64,000 bases of DNA from Bosea sp. NBC_00550 (GTDB taxonomy: Bacteria > Pseudomonadota > Alphaproteobacteria > Rhizobiales > Beijerinckiaceae), in the NCBI RefSeq assembly GCF_026020075.1, contig NZ_CP102772.1, forward strand, positions 4,368,501 to 4,432,500. The letters run 5' to 3'. This document shows, in pieces, positions 35,008 to 43,583 of this stretch (within the stretch, counting starts at the first letter, position 1; every line of letters starts with the position of its first letter). Under the pieces are notes generated by a model, which saw nothing but the letters and a program-made list of their open reading frames with translations, searched no databases and was not told the DNA's origin. The translations under genes were made by a program, and so were the position numbers.

Positions 35008-37173
35008 ATGGCTAATTTCTACGTATCTACAACCGGTAACGACAACAATTCCGGTCTCGATCAATCCTCAGCTTTTGCGACTGTGGAGCGTGCCCAGGAA
35101 GCCATGCGGCAGAGCGGGGGCGCCGATACGACCTACCTCGCAGGTGGTACCTACCATCTCGACAGCCCCATTCATCTGACATCGGCCGATTCCGGCTCAT
35201 CCTTTGTGGCGTCGCCCGGACAGAACGCCATCGTCAGCGGCGGCACGCCGATCACCGGCTGGACCCAGGGCGCGAACGGCGTCTGGTCGGCCCATGTCGA
35301 CGACGCCCAGGTCCTGCAACTGACCGTCAACGGCGTGCAGCAGGTCGAAAGCCGCTTTCCCAACGTCGATCCTTCCGATCCGATCCGGGGCGGCTGGCTC
35401 TGGGGGCAGGATCTGCCCGGCGGGGCCGATCCTAGCAAGTCGCTCGCCTTCAATCCGTCGGACTTTCCGTCGGGTCACGCCCCGCAGGTCGGGCAGACGG
35501 TGACGGTGTTCTCGGAGAATGGCTACGCCAACGATCACCTGACCATCGCGTCGGTCAACGGCAACGTCATGACCTTCACATCCGAAGCCAATTACGACCT
35601 CGGCCCCGCAAGCCGCTTCTTCGTCTCGGAGCCGGTGCCGGATGGCGTGGGCGAATGGTCGTTCAACAGCCAGACCGGGACCATCCTGTTCAAGGCGCCC
35701 GCCGGTTTCACGGGCGACGGTGCGGTCGCATCCTCCGATCACAGCCTGTTCGTCGTCGATGGCGCGAAGGATGTGGGTATCAAGGGCCTGACGCTGACCG
35801 ACACGGCAGCGGTGTCGGGCGATCCCAATACGGCAGCGATCGAAGCGCATAACGCGACCGGGTTGACGGTCGACGGGAACCATTTCGTCAATGTCGGCCT
35901 CGGTGTCGCGCTGCATGGCAGCAGCAATGGCAATGTGGTCTCGGGCAACAGCTTCGACCACATCTGGTCGAGCGCTGTCGCCCTGACGTCAGGGACCAGC
36001 GGCAACAAGATCTCGAACAATGTCATCGACCACTCGAACGAAGCCTTCGTTCAGTACGGCTCGATCGACATGCAGGAATCGGCGCGCAACCAGATCGACC
36101 ACAACACGATCACCAATGTGCCGCGCTTCGCCATTTCCGAGAACAACCACGATCCCGACATCGCGTCTGGCGGCAATGTCATCGAGTACAACGACATCCG
36201 CCATGCCGGCCAGCAGACGCCAGATGTCGGCGCCATCTACCTGTTCTCTCATGAGGATCCCGGCGCACTTGGCGACACCATCCGCTACAACAACATCGTC
36301 GATACCGGCGGCCTCAACACGCAGGACGCCGGGTTCGCGGAAAACTGGAGCTCCGGAATCTATCTCGACAACCTCGCGAGCAACGCGCAGATCTACGGCA
36401 ACTTCATCGAGGGAACATCCTTCAGCGGCATTCTGATCCATGGTGGATCGAACAATTCGATCCACGACAACACGCTGCTGGACAACGGAAAATACGGCAT
36501 CGCGACCATCGGTGTCGACGGCTACGCCATCACCGGCAACGAGACCTACGAGAACTTCATCCAGGTCTCGAAGGATGGCAGCAACACGATCGATACCGAT
36601 CAGACCAATGCGGGCCTGATCCACAACAACGTCTATTACAACCCCGATGGCAGCGACTTGACTGTCGCGGATCTCTCGCTGTCGAGTTTCCAGCAGCGCG
36701 GCGGCGACGTGGGCAGCGTCGTGACCACGCAAGCCGGCTTCGCGAATGCCGCGGACGGCGAATACAGCTTCACGTCCGGATCGATGGCGCAGTCGCATGG
36801 CATCGAGTCGGCCCCGTTCGGCTCAATCGGAGCAACGGGCGTGAGCTCGGCGCCGGATACGGGCACACCGGCGACGCCGCCCCCTGTTACGGCGGAGCCC
36901 GCTCCGCCCGTCACGGCGGAACCCGCGCCTCCGGTTACAGCAGAGCCTGCACCGCCGAATACGGCAGAGCCCAAGCCGCCTGCCGTCGAGCCTACCCCGC
37001 CGGTAGCAGAGCTGCCGCCGCCGGTCACGGCGCAGCCTGCCCCGCCGGTCGTCGCAGAGCCCACGACGCCAGGCGGTTGGGCCGGCCATGGTGGCGGTCG
37101 CAACTGGTTCCAGGATTTGCAGACGCAACAGGACAGTAACGACCACGGCCATTCCTACCACTGGCACTGGTAG
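35008..37173 (+). CDS. Secreted right-handed beta-helix protein (GH141-like), putative type I secretion substrate
   Basis: 721 aa with no signal peptide. The N-terminus (MANFYVSTTGNDNNSGLDQS, then TYLAGGTYHLDSPI) and the segment SGGTPITGWTQGANGVWSA followed by LTVNGVQQVESRFPN match the opening of GH141-like/DUF1565 glycoside-active beta-helix proteins. About a dozen beta-helix turns follow (NVIEYNDIRHAG; NNSIHDNTLLDNGKYG). From about residue 625 to 688 there is a Pro-rich repeat based on PPVTAEPA, then a His/Gly/Trp-rich tail ending HSYHWHW. The next two genes encode a type I ABC transporter and adaptor, and the lack of a signal peptide fits secretion through them. It may cut, modify or bind the exopolysaccharide. 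No RTX nonapeptides are seen. Confidence 0.8.
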   Translation: MANFYVSTTGNDNNSGLDQSSAFATVERAQEAMRQSGGADTTYLAGGTYHLDSPIHLTSADSGSSFVASPGQNAIVSGGTPITGWTQGANGVWSAHVDDAQVLQLTVNGVQQVESRFPNVDPSDPIRGGWLWGQDLPGGADPSKSLAFNPSDFPSGHAPQVGQTVTVFSENGYANDHLTIASVNGNVMTFTSEANYDLGPASRFFVSEPVPDGVGEWSFNSQTGTILFKAPAGFTGDGAVASSDHSLFVVDGAKDVGIKGLTLTDTAAVSGDPNTAAIEAHNATGLTVDGNHFVNVGLGVALHGSSNGNVVSGNSFDHIWSSAVALTSGTSGNKISNNVIDHSNEAFVQYGSIDMQESARNQIDHNTITNVPRFAISENNHDPDIASGGNVIEYNDIRHAGQQTPDVGAIYLFSHEDPGALGDTIRYNNIVDTGGLNTQDAGFAENWSSGIYLDNLASNAQIYGNFIEGTSFSGILIHGGSNNSIHDNTLLDNGKYGIATIGVDGYAITGNETYENFIQVSKDGSNTIDTDQTNAGLIHNNVYYNPDGSDLTVADLSLSSFQQRGGDVGSVVTTQAGFANAADGEYSFTSGSMAQSHGIESAPFGSIGATGVSSAPDTGTPATPPPVTAEPAPPVTAEPAPPVTAEPAPPNTAEPKPPAVEPTPPVAELPPPVTAQPAPPVVAEPTTPGGWAGHGGGRNWFQDLQTQQDSNDHGHSYHWHW

Positions 37174-37242
37174 GCCTCGCGCCTTAGCCATGGCGGCTCA
37201 GCTTCGATATCGGGGCAGGGCCGCCATCCCTTGAGAACGACC

Positions 37243-37262
37243 GGCGGCGATCCTTCGCCGCC
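37243..37262 (+). terminator. Hairpin between the beta-helix gene and the ABC transporter gene (possible attenuator)
   Basis: An 8-bp GC-rich stem (ggcggcga / tcgccgcc) with a 4-nt loop lies in the 157-bp gap. There is no T-tract, so full rho-independent termination is unlikely. It could lower expression of the transporter genes relative to the abundant secreted substrate or protect the upstream mRNA end. Confidence 0.35.
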
Positions 37263-37330
37263 CTTCCGGATCGGCATTCGTCGGTCCGGCTCCTCCTGAA
37301 ATTCCCATCGCTGCAAGGAAACCGACGAAG

Positions 37331-39073
37331 ATGCTTTCGCAAACGGTCCGCAGTCTGACGCCCGCATTCGCTTCGCTTTTCGGGCTTTCCTTCGTCCTCA
37401 ATCTCTTCGTCTTCGTTTCCCCCCTCTATACGATGCAGATCTATGACCGGGTGCTGACGAGCCGGAACGGCACGACGCTCGTCATGCTCTCGCTGATCGT
37501 CCTTGCCTTGTTTGCGGCCTATGCCGCGCTCGAGCATTTCCGCAGCCGCGCGCTCGTCCAGCTCGGCCTGTGCGTGGACCGGGCGCTGTCCGAGCCGGCA
37601 TTCGAGGCCGCGTTTCGCGGTGCGTTGGAGGCCAAGGGCTCGCAGCACATCTTGCCCATCCGCGATGTCGAAACCCTGCGCGCGACATTGTCCGGCAGTC
37701 TCGTGCCGGCACTGATGGATGCGCCCTGGATTCCGATCTATCTCGGCCTCTGCTTCATCCTTCATCCGGCGATCGGCCTCGTTGCCACCGTCGGCGCCGC
37801 CGCGATCCTCGGCGTCGCCCTGCTGAACGAGCGCGTCACGAAGAATTCCCTGGTTCGTGCGGCGGAACTGGGCCACGGCGCCAGCGAGCGCCTCGCCGCC
37901 TCCCTCCGGAATGCCGAAGTCATCCAGGCGATGGGTATGGCACAGGCCATCCGCGGCGAATGGCGGCATCGGCAGCGCAGGGCCCTCGCTTATCATACGA
38001 TCGCCGCCGATTGGGGCGGGACGCTGCTCGCAGCGACGAAGCTGCTGCGGCTCGTCCTCCAATGCGCCGTGCTTGGCGTCGGCGCCTATCTCGCCATCCA
38101 CCAGAACATCGCGGCGGGCGCGATCTTCGCCGCCTCCCTGATCATGGGGCGGGCCCTGGCGCCGATCGAGGGCGCCGTCGGCCAGTGGAAGAGTTTCGTG
38201 TCCGCGCGAAGCGCGTTCCACCGGCTCGGAACGGCCTTGAAGCCCGCCTCTGCCGGCAGCGAGGTCATGACGCTCCCCCACCCGGCGGGCCCCTTGCGCG
38301 TCGAGGGCCTGAGCGTGCGCGCTCCAAACGGACAAGCGCTGCTTCTGCAAAATGTCTCGTTCGAGGTGGAGCCGGGCGAGGTCGCGGCAGTCGTCGGGCT
38401 GACCGGCTCCGGGAAATCCTCCCTGGCCCGCGCGCTTGTCGGTGTCTGGAACCCCGACCAGGGCGTCGTGCGTCTCGACGGCAACGACATCCGGCATTTT
38501 TCCGACGAGCAGCGCGGCCGGATCTTCGGCTACCTGCCTCAGGATGTCGAACTGTTCGCCGGAAGCGTGCGCGACAACATCACCCGCTTCGATCCCGCCG
38601 CCACCGACGATGCCGCCGTCGCCGCCGCCTCGGCCGCCTCGGCGCATGACCTCATCCAGAACTTTCCGGCCGGCTACACGACGCAGATCGGCGACGATGG
38701 AGCGATCCTGTCCGGGGGACAGCGGCAGCGGATCGGCCTGGCGCGAGCGCTCTACGGCCAGCCCGCACTGGTCGTGCTCGACGAGCCCAACGCCAATCTT
38801 GACACGGATGGCGATGCCGCGCTCGCCCGCGCCCTATCGGGCCTGCGCGCCGCGGGCGCCATCGTCGTGGTGATCACGCATCGCCCGCAGCTTCTGTCCC
38901 AGGTCGACAAGATCATCCTCATGCAGAAGGGCCAGGCCGTCAGGGTCGGCCTGCGCGACGAGATCCTGCCCGTGCTGCTGCAGCCGGGCGTCGGGCCGCG
39001 CGTTCGGCCGCCTCAGGGTGGAGCGGTACGACGATTGGAGCCGCATTCCGTGGCGAGGTGGGCGCGTCGATGA
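37331..39073 (+). CDS. Type I secretion ABC transporter (PrtD/HasD family)
   Basis: 580 aa. The N-terminal membrane domain (about 10-300) starts with FGLSFVLNLFVFVSPLYTMQ, then IYDRVLTSRNG, diagnostic for PrtD-type exporters without a C39 peptidase domain. The nucleotide-binding domain has Walker A (GLTGSGKSS), the Q-loop (GYLPQDVELF), signature LSGGQRQRIGLARAL, Walker B (LVVLDEPNANLD) and the switch His (ITHRPQ). Together with the HlyD-type protein encoded next it would form an inner-membrane export complex; no TolC-like outer-membrane partner is encoded in the window. The beta-helix protein upstream is the obvious substrate. Confidence 0.94.
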   Translation: MLSQTVRSLTPAFASLFGLSFVLNLFVFVSPLYTMQIYDRVLTSRNGTTLVMLSLIVLALFAAYAALEHFRSRALVQLGLCVDRALSEPAFEAAFRGALEAKGSQHILPIRDVETLRATLSGSLVPALMDAPWIPIYLGLCFILHPAIGLVATVGAAAILGVALLNERVTKNSLVRAAELGHGASERLAASLRNAEVIQAMGMAQAIRGEWRHRQRRALAYHTIAADWGGTLLAATKLLRLVLQCAVLGVGAYLAIHQNIAAGAIFAASLIMGRALAPIEGAVGQWKSFVSARSAFHRLGTALKPASAGSEVMTLPHPAGPLRVEGLSVRAPNGQALLLQNVSFEVEPGEVAAVVGLTGSGKSSLARALVGVWNPDQGVVRLDGNDIRHFSDEQRGRIFGYLPQDVELFAGSVRDNITRFDPAATDDAAVAAASAASAHDLIQNFPAGYTTQIGDDGAILSGGQRQRIGLARALYGQPALVVLDEPNANLDTDGDAALARALSGLRAAGAIVVVITHRPQLLSQVDKIILMQKGQAVRVGLRDEILPVLLQPGVGPRVRPPQGGAVRRLEPHSVARWARR

Positions 39074-40479
39074 AACTGTCGATGAATATCGCGAAGAAGC
39101 TGTCGCTCCACGCCACGCGATGGCGCCGGCGCCTCGAGCCCGCCCTTGTCGGGGCACGGCGCATGATCCTGCTGGCGCGAACGCCTGCCGAAGCAGGCGG
39201 CGATTGGCGGACCCCTGTTCAGAAGGGCTACATCGTCGTCGCCGTTGCATTGGGGGCCGGAGGAGCCTGGGCGGCGACCGCCCGCCTCGACAGCGCCGTC
39301 GTGGCCCATGGCAGCGTCGTCGTGGAGAGCGACCGGAAAGCGGTCCAGCATCTCGAGGGAGGCATCGTCGAGGCTGTCGCGGTGCGTGACGGTTCCGAGG
39401 TTCGCGCCGGCGAGGTGCTGTTGCGGCTCGACGCCACGCATGCCGCCGCGCAGCGCAGCGTGGCGCGGCTCGGCGTCCTCCAGGCTTTGGGCGAGGAAGC
39501 GCGGCTTACCGCACAGATCGACCAGCTCGACCGCATCGCCTTCTCGAATGAACTGACCGAGGCCGGCGAGAGCAAGGAGGCGCGCCGGATCGTGCTCGAC
39601 CAGGAACGCCTCTTCAAGGAGCGCGTCTCGGCCCAGAAGATGGAGGTCTCCATTCTGGGAGAGCGTCTGACGCAATCCCGGAAGCAATATGAATCGACCG
39701 AGGCGCAGCGCAATTCTGCGACGACCCAGGCGGCCAGCATCAACGACGAACTCACCAAGCTGCGGCCTCTCGCCGATCAGGGCTACATCGCGGCGACGCG
39801 CATCAACCCGCTGCGCCGGTCGCTGACCGAACTCGAGGGCCGCATCGGCTCGCTGAATGCGGATCTCGCGCGCCTGTCCGTGGCCAATGACGAAATCCGG
39901 CTCCAGATGAGCCAGATCGGCTTCAAGGCCGCGGAAGAGGCATCGACGAAGGTCGCGGACTGCCGGGTCAGGCTCGCCGATGCCCGCGAGAAGCTGCGCA
40001 TCGCCGAGGATGTGCTGGCGCGTGCGGAAGTCCGCGCCCCGCGCGCCGGCCGGGTCGTGGCGTCGAAGGTCCATACGGTCGGAGCGGTGGTGAAGCCGGG
40101 CGAGACCATGATGGAAATCGTGCCCCAGGACGACGATCTCGTCGTCACCGCCAAGATCTCGCCGATGGACGTGAACAGCCTCCGCCCCGGCATGGCGGCC
40201 GAGGTGCGCCTGCCCTCGTTCAAGGGACGGGCGACGCCCTTCACCGTCGGCGAGGTCAAGTCCGTAGCGGCCGATGCGCTGCGCGACGATGTCTCCCAGC
40301 AGATGGTCTATGAGCTGCGCGTCAGTGTTTCGGCCTCGGGCTTCCCCCCGAAGATCCGTTCGAAACTCAAGCCCGGCATGCCGGCCGAGGTCTTCGTGCC
40401 GACAGGCGAGCGCACCGCCCTTGCCTATCTGATGCAGCCCCTGATGGATTCCGTGCGTTCGGGCCTCAGGGAGGAGTGA
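39070..40479 (+). CDS. HlyD-family type I secretion periplasmic adaptor (PrtE/LapC-like)
   Basis: 469 aa from the ATG at 39070, whose 4-bp ATGA overlap with the ABC gene and upstream GAGG make it a better start than the GTG at 39058. A cytoplasmic tail precedes one membrane helix (GYIVVAVALGAGGAWAATA, about 54-72). The lipoyl/barrel half-motif DRKAVQHLEGGIVEAVAV, a long coiled-coil hairpin (about 120-310) and the second half-motif RAPRAGRVVASKVHTVGAVV follow, then the C-terminal beta domain (LKPGMPAEVFV). It bridges the ABC exporter to an outer-membrane TolC-type channel. Confidence 0.93.
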   Translation: MKLSMNIAKKLSLHATRWRRRLEPALVGARRMILLARTPAEAGGDWRTPVQKGYIVVAVALGAGGAWAATARLDSAVVAHGSVVVESDRKAVQHLEGGIVEAVAVRDGSEVRAGEVLLRLDATHAAAQRSVARLGVLQALGEEARLTAQIDQLDRIAFSNELTEAGESKEARRIVLDQERLFKERVSAQKMEVSILGERLTQSRKQYESTEAQRNSATTQAASINDELTKLRPLADQGYIAATRINPLRRSLTELEGRIGSLNADLARLSVANDEIRLQMSQIGFKAAEEASTKVADCRVRLADAREKLRIAEDVLARAEVRAPRAGRVVASKVHTVGAVVKPGETMMEIVPQDDDLVVTAKISPMDVNSLRPGMAAEVRLPSFKGRATPFTVGEVKSVAADALRDDVSQQMVYELRVSVSASGFPPKIRSKLKPGMPAEVFVPTGERTALAYLMQPLMDSVRSGLREE

Positions 40480-40544
40480 GGCCGGCGGCGGCTTGAACGG
40501 GCATCGGCCCGAAAGCTGCCCGGAAGCGGCTGAAAGATCGCAGA

Positions 40545-40588
40545 GGCCCGACTCTGCCGGCTGCTCGTGCCGGCGGATCGGGCCTTTT
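40545..40588 (+). terminator. Rho-independent terminator after the type I secretion genes
   Basis: An outer 7-bp stem (ggcccga / tcgggcc) encloses an inner GCCGGC pair and is followed directly by tttt. It lies 66 bp past the adaptor stop codon on the same strand and ends the 35.0-40.5 kb transcription unit. Confidence 0.65.
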
Positions 40589-40769
40589 GCCGTGGCCCGG
40601 CTGTTTCCCGCTGCGTCAAGCCCTACCGCAAGGAGTAGGTCAATGGAGTGAGCTATTCGCCGAGATATGACGCATGCTAGCTTGGCAGCTCAGCCTGGTC
40701 GGACGCGCGAATAACAGTCATTCCCAGAAATACCTGCCGTTGATCAGCGACTTCGAGGAGCGTGAATCC

Positions 40770-42182
40770 ATGTCGCAGAAGATCATCCCCGTTGTGATGT
40801 GCGGAGGAGTCGGAATCGGCCTATGGCCGATCGCGCGCGACACGATGCCGAAGCAGTTCATCCCGCTCTTCGGCCAGGAATCGACTTTCCAACGGGCGGT
40901 TCAGCTTCTCTCCGATAAGGCGGTCTTCGACAAGCCGATCGTCGTGACCAGCTCGGAATACCGGTTCACCGTCGCGGATCAGTTGCAGGCGATCGGCGTG
41001 CAGGCCGAGATCGTGCTCGAGCCCGTCAGACGTGACTCCGCTCCCGCCGTGGCGATCGCGGTCGAGCTCGGCCTTGCGCGCGACGGCGCAGCCATTGTCG
41101 GCGTCTTCGCGGCAGATCATGTCGTGCAGGATGGCGCGCTTTTCGTCGAGACTTGCGCCAGGGCTGCCAAGGTGGCCGCACAGGGGCGCATCGTGACGAT
41201 CGGGATACCGCCGACCTATCCGGCGTCGCAGTACGGCTATATCCGGCCCGGAGCGGAAATCACCGATGACGCCCGCCAGGTCGAGGCTTTCGTCGAGAAG
41301 CCCGATGCCGTGCAGGCTGCCCGCTGTCTCGCGGACGGCTATCTCTGGAATTCCGGCAACCTCATCTTCGATGCGGCCACGATGCGGGCCGAGCTCGAGA
41401 TTTTCGCGCCGGGTGTCATCCGCGCGGCGCGTGAGGCCGTCGCGAAGAGCACGAGCGATCTCGGCTTCCGGGTGCTCGACACCGGCGCCTTCGCCAGGGC
41501 GCTGAAGATCTCGATCGACTATGCCGTCATGGAGCGGACGACGAAGGCAGCGGTGATCGCCGGTCATTTCGGCTGGTCGGATGTCGCCGGCTGGGCTGCG
41601 ATCTGGGACCTTTCCGATAAGGGAAAATGCGGCAATGTCGTCGAAGGCAGGGGCTATGTCGTGGATGGCGCGAACAACCTCGTTCGCTCCGAGGAGGCCC
41701 TCGTCGCCGTGGTCGGCCTCGACGATGTCGCCGTCATCGCCACGCGCGACGCCATATTGGTGATGCCGAAGGCGAAGGCCGACAAGGTCAAGGACGTCGT
41801 GGCCATGATCGCGTCCAACGGCGAGGCGGAGGCCGGTGCCCATCGCGAAGTTCACCGGCCCTGGGGCAAATATCTCTCGATCGATCTGGGTTCGCGCCAT
41901 CAGGTCAAGCGCATCACGGTCAAGTCCGGTGGCGTTCTCTCGCTCCAGAAGCATTTCCACCGGGCCGAGCACTGGGTCGTGGTGCGCGGCACGGCCGAGG
42001 TGACGCGCGACGAGGAAACCCTCGTCGTGCACGAGAACGAGTCGATCTACCTGCCGATCGGCTGCACCCACCGCATGGCCAATCCAGGCAAGATCCCGCT
42101 CGAGATCATCGAGGTGCAGGTCGGCTCCTATCTGGGCGAAGACGACATCGTCCGCATCGAGGACATCTACAAGCGGGTTTGA
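40770..42182 (+). CDS. Mannose-1-phosphate guanylyltransferase / mannose-6-phosphate isomerase, paralogue 2
   Basis: 470 aa from the ATG at 40770 (GAGGAG 9 nt upstream); the frame is open to 40674 but without a better start. It has the same AlgA/ManC layout as the protein at 24689-26098. The signature GGxGxRLWP reads GGVGIGLWP, so the conserved Arg is Gly17, again a departure from the family. In contrast to paralogue 1 the isomerase motif is intact (QKHFHRAEHW) and RPWGKY is present. FVEKPD is kept. It likely supplies GDP-mannose and can probably isomerise fructose-6-phosphate. It closes the polysaccharide locus. Confidence 0.9.
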   Translation: MSQKIIPVVMCGGVGIGLWPIARDTMPKQFIPLFGQESTFQRAVQLLSDKAVFDKPIVVTSSEYRFTVADQLQAIGVQAEIVLEPVRRDSAPAVAIAVELGLARDGAAIVGVFAADHVVQDGALFVETCARAAKVAAQGRIVTIGIPPTYPASQYGYIRPGAEITDDARQVEAFVEKPDAVQAARCLADGYLWNSGNLIFDAATMRAELEIFAPGVIRAAREAVAKSTSDLGFRVLDTGAFARALKISIDYAVMERTTKAAVIAGHFGWSDVAGWAAIWDLSDKGKCGNVVEGRGYVVDGANNLVRSEEALVAVVGLDDVAVIATRDAILVMPKAKADKVKDVVAMIASNGEAEAGAHREVHRPWGKYLSIDLGSRHQVKRITVKSGGVLSLQKHFHRAEHWVVVRGTAEVTRDEETLVVHENESIYLPIGCTHRMANPGKIPLEIIEVQVGSYLGEDDIVRIEDIYKRV

Positions 42183-42561
42183 ATTGATGAGCTGCTGCCG
42201 CAGGCGACGGAGCTGATGCGCGAGCGCTCATACGCTGCGCTGCGTTTGGCGGCTTTCGCCTCCGCCTGATAACGCCGCAGAAGGGCGCTCGCCGTCATCG
42301 TGAAGGTCACGGGGCTAGAGACAGCGCGGCCGTGTCGCTCTCCGCCTCCGGCGCTCGGGCCCGTGCGAAACCCCTGCCTTCTCAAGGAATCGCCTGGTTG
42401 CCGCAGGGTTGCCTGCACGCCTGACCTTGCTTGCCAACCGCCCCCGTCCTGCGAATCTCAGCCATGCGCCCCCCTGCCAGCTGCGACAGCAGGGGTCTCC
42501 GATGATCGCCAAGATGAGGGGCTAAGGCAGAAACTCGCGAGAACCCGCGAGATTCCAAAAA
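42183..42561. other. Intergenic region before tRNA-Arg
   Basis: About 380 bp in which I find no credible gene, repeat or clear terminator. Short open frames here lack ribosome-binding sites and family resemblance. Confidence 0.4.
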
Positions 42562-42638
42562 TGGCGCGCCCGACACGATTCGAACGTGTGACCTTTGCCT
42601 TCGGAGGGCAACGCTCTATCCAGCTGAGCTACGGGCGC
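42562..42638 (-). tRNA. tRNA-Arg (anticodon CCG)
   Basis: 77 nt including an encoded CCA end. Acceptor arms GCGCCCG and CGGGCGC pair perfectly. The D arm (GCTC/GAGC), the anticodon arm TTGCC-CTCCGAA-GGCAA and the T arm ACACG-TTCGAAT-CGTGT are all present. The loop position gives anticodon CCG, decoding CGG. Its 3' flank (toward lower coordinates) is ATTTTTGG. Part of this gene is repeated in inverted orientation at 42714-42751. Confidence 0.95.
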
Positions 42639-42713
42639 TAACCGTGAAGGCTGGATAGCCGATCCCCGCCGCTTCGGCAATGCGGGATTTTGCGAAGGAG
42701 CACATGCCCGAAG

Positions 42714-42764
42714 AGGCAAAGGTCACACGTTCGAATCGTGTCGGGCGCGCCGCGAGTGTGGCTG
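42714..42764 (+). repeat. Partial tRNA-Arg 3' copy and left 28-bp direct repeat (att-like)
   Basis: Bases 42714-42751 are identical to the last 38 nt (before the final A) of the tRNA-Arg gene but in the opposite orientation. The 5' half of a tRNA is missing. The end of this copy (42737-42764) is part of a 28-bp sequence that recurs exactly at 54301-54328 in the same orientation. The repeat consists of 15 nt of tRNA 3' end plus 13 nt of flank, the composition expected of an attachment site left by a tRNA-targeting integrase. Confidence 0.75.
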
Positions 42765-43583
42765 ATGAGCGCCGGCAACCAAACCCGTGCATAACGCCGG
42801 GACTGGGGCCAGCCACAGAATTGGCAATCACGCCGCTCGGCAGAACCGAAGCGCAACCAATTTTTTGCAACGATCCGGGAAGGCAGCGCCGCTAATGGCC
42901 CTTTCCGGACTCTGACCATGTCCGCTTTCAGGCATTCTGGTTCGAGCTCAGTTCAACAGCCAGAAGGGGGCATGTCGAGCTCTACGGACGTCGGCTTGGC
43001 AATACGCGGGCTGTCGCCGTGTCTGAATTTTGCCTGGCCCAAAAGCGCTTAGTGGCCTGCAGTCGGCCATGCCATTCCGTTCATCAGGTTAGCATCCCGT
43101 AGCGCTATACGGGCAATCGACAGCCGACCTCAGCGCGACGGGAGATCGCGCGTGAGCATCACCGCTGCGGCATCGCGGGAACCTCGCAGCGTTGTTGGCA
43201 TGAAGTTCCCCCCCTTTGAGCATGAGTTTGGTCATGATGCGCAGGATTTGCTCGTCCGATTGGGCAACGCCCGCGGCGTCAAAGTCCTTGCGGATTTTGC
43301 TGAACAGGTCACTGCGCTCGGGATCGACCGTGCCCCTGGCAAAGTCGTCCGAACAGGCATCGGCGTCCCGGCCCGAGCTTGCCAATTTCTCAGCGGCCCA
43401 CCTGCGAGGAGCTTGTTGCGGAGGATCGTCCTCTGCGCATCGTTTGAACTGGTCCTTCGAAATTCTCCGATTGCCGGCCGGTGAATGCGCCTTCCGCTGT
43501 AGCTCCGTGGCCCGATGGATTGCATCGCTGGAACCGATGTAGCTTCAGGATGGTGTCAACAAAGCCGATTGGAAAGCGGCCTC
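42765..43583 (-). other. No firm gene; possible gene remnant at 43089-43544
   Basis: This 819-bp stretch has no recognisable gene. On the minus strand one frame stays open from 43544 to 43089 and reads like a hydrophilic protein in its middle (SDLFSKIRKDFDAAGVAQSD, then QILRIMTKLMLKGGELH), but it contains no ATG and no ribosome-binding site. The only start within it would be a TTG at 43385. It may be a decayed gene; I do not recognise the family. Confidence 0.3.

Noticed and set aside
35008..37173. Beta-helix protein as an RTX-type mannuronan C5-epimerase
   Set aside because: No GGxGxDxxx nonapeptide repeats and no clear epimerase DPHE catalytic motif were seen; the N-terminus fits GH141-like proteins better.
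42639..42713. Hairpin atccccgc...gcgggatttt as a terminator
   Set aside because: It lies between two inverted tRNA sequences with no upstream + strand gene to terminate, and the stem has a bulge; chance or relic structure is more likely.
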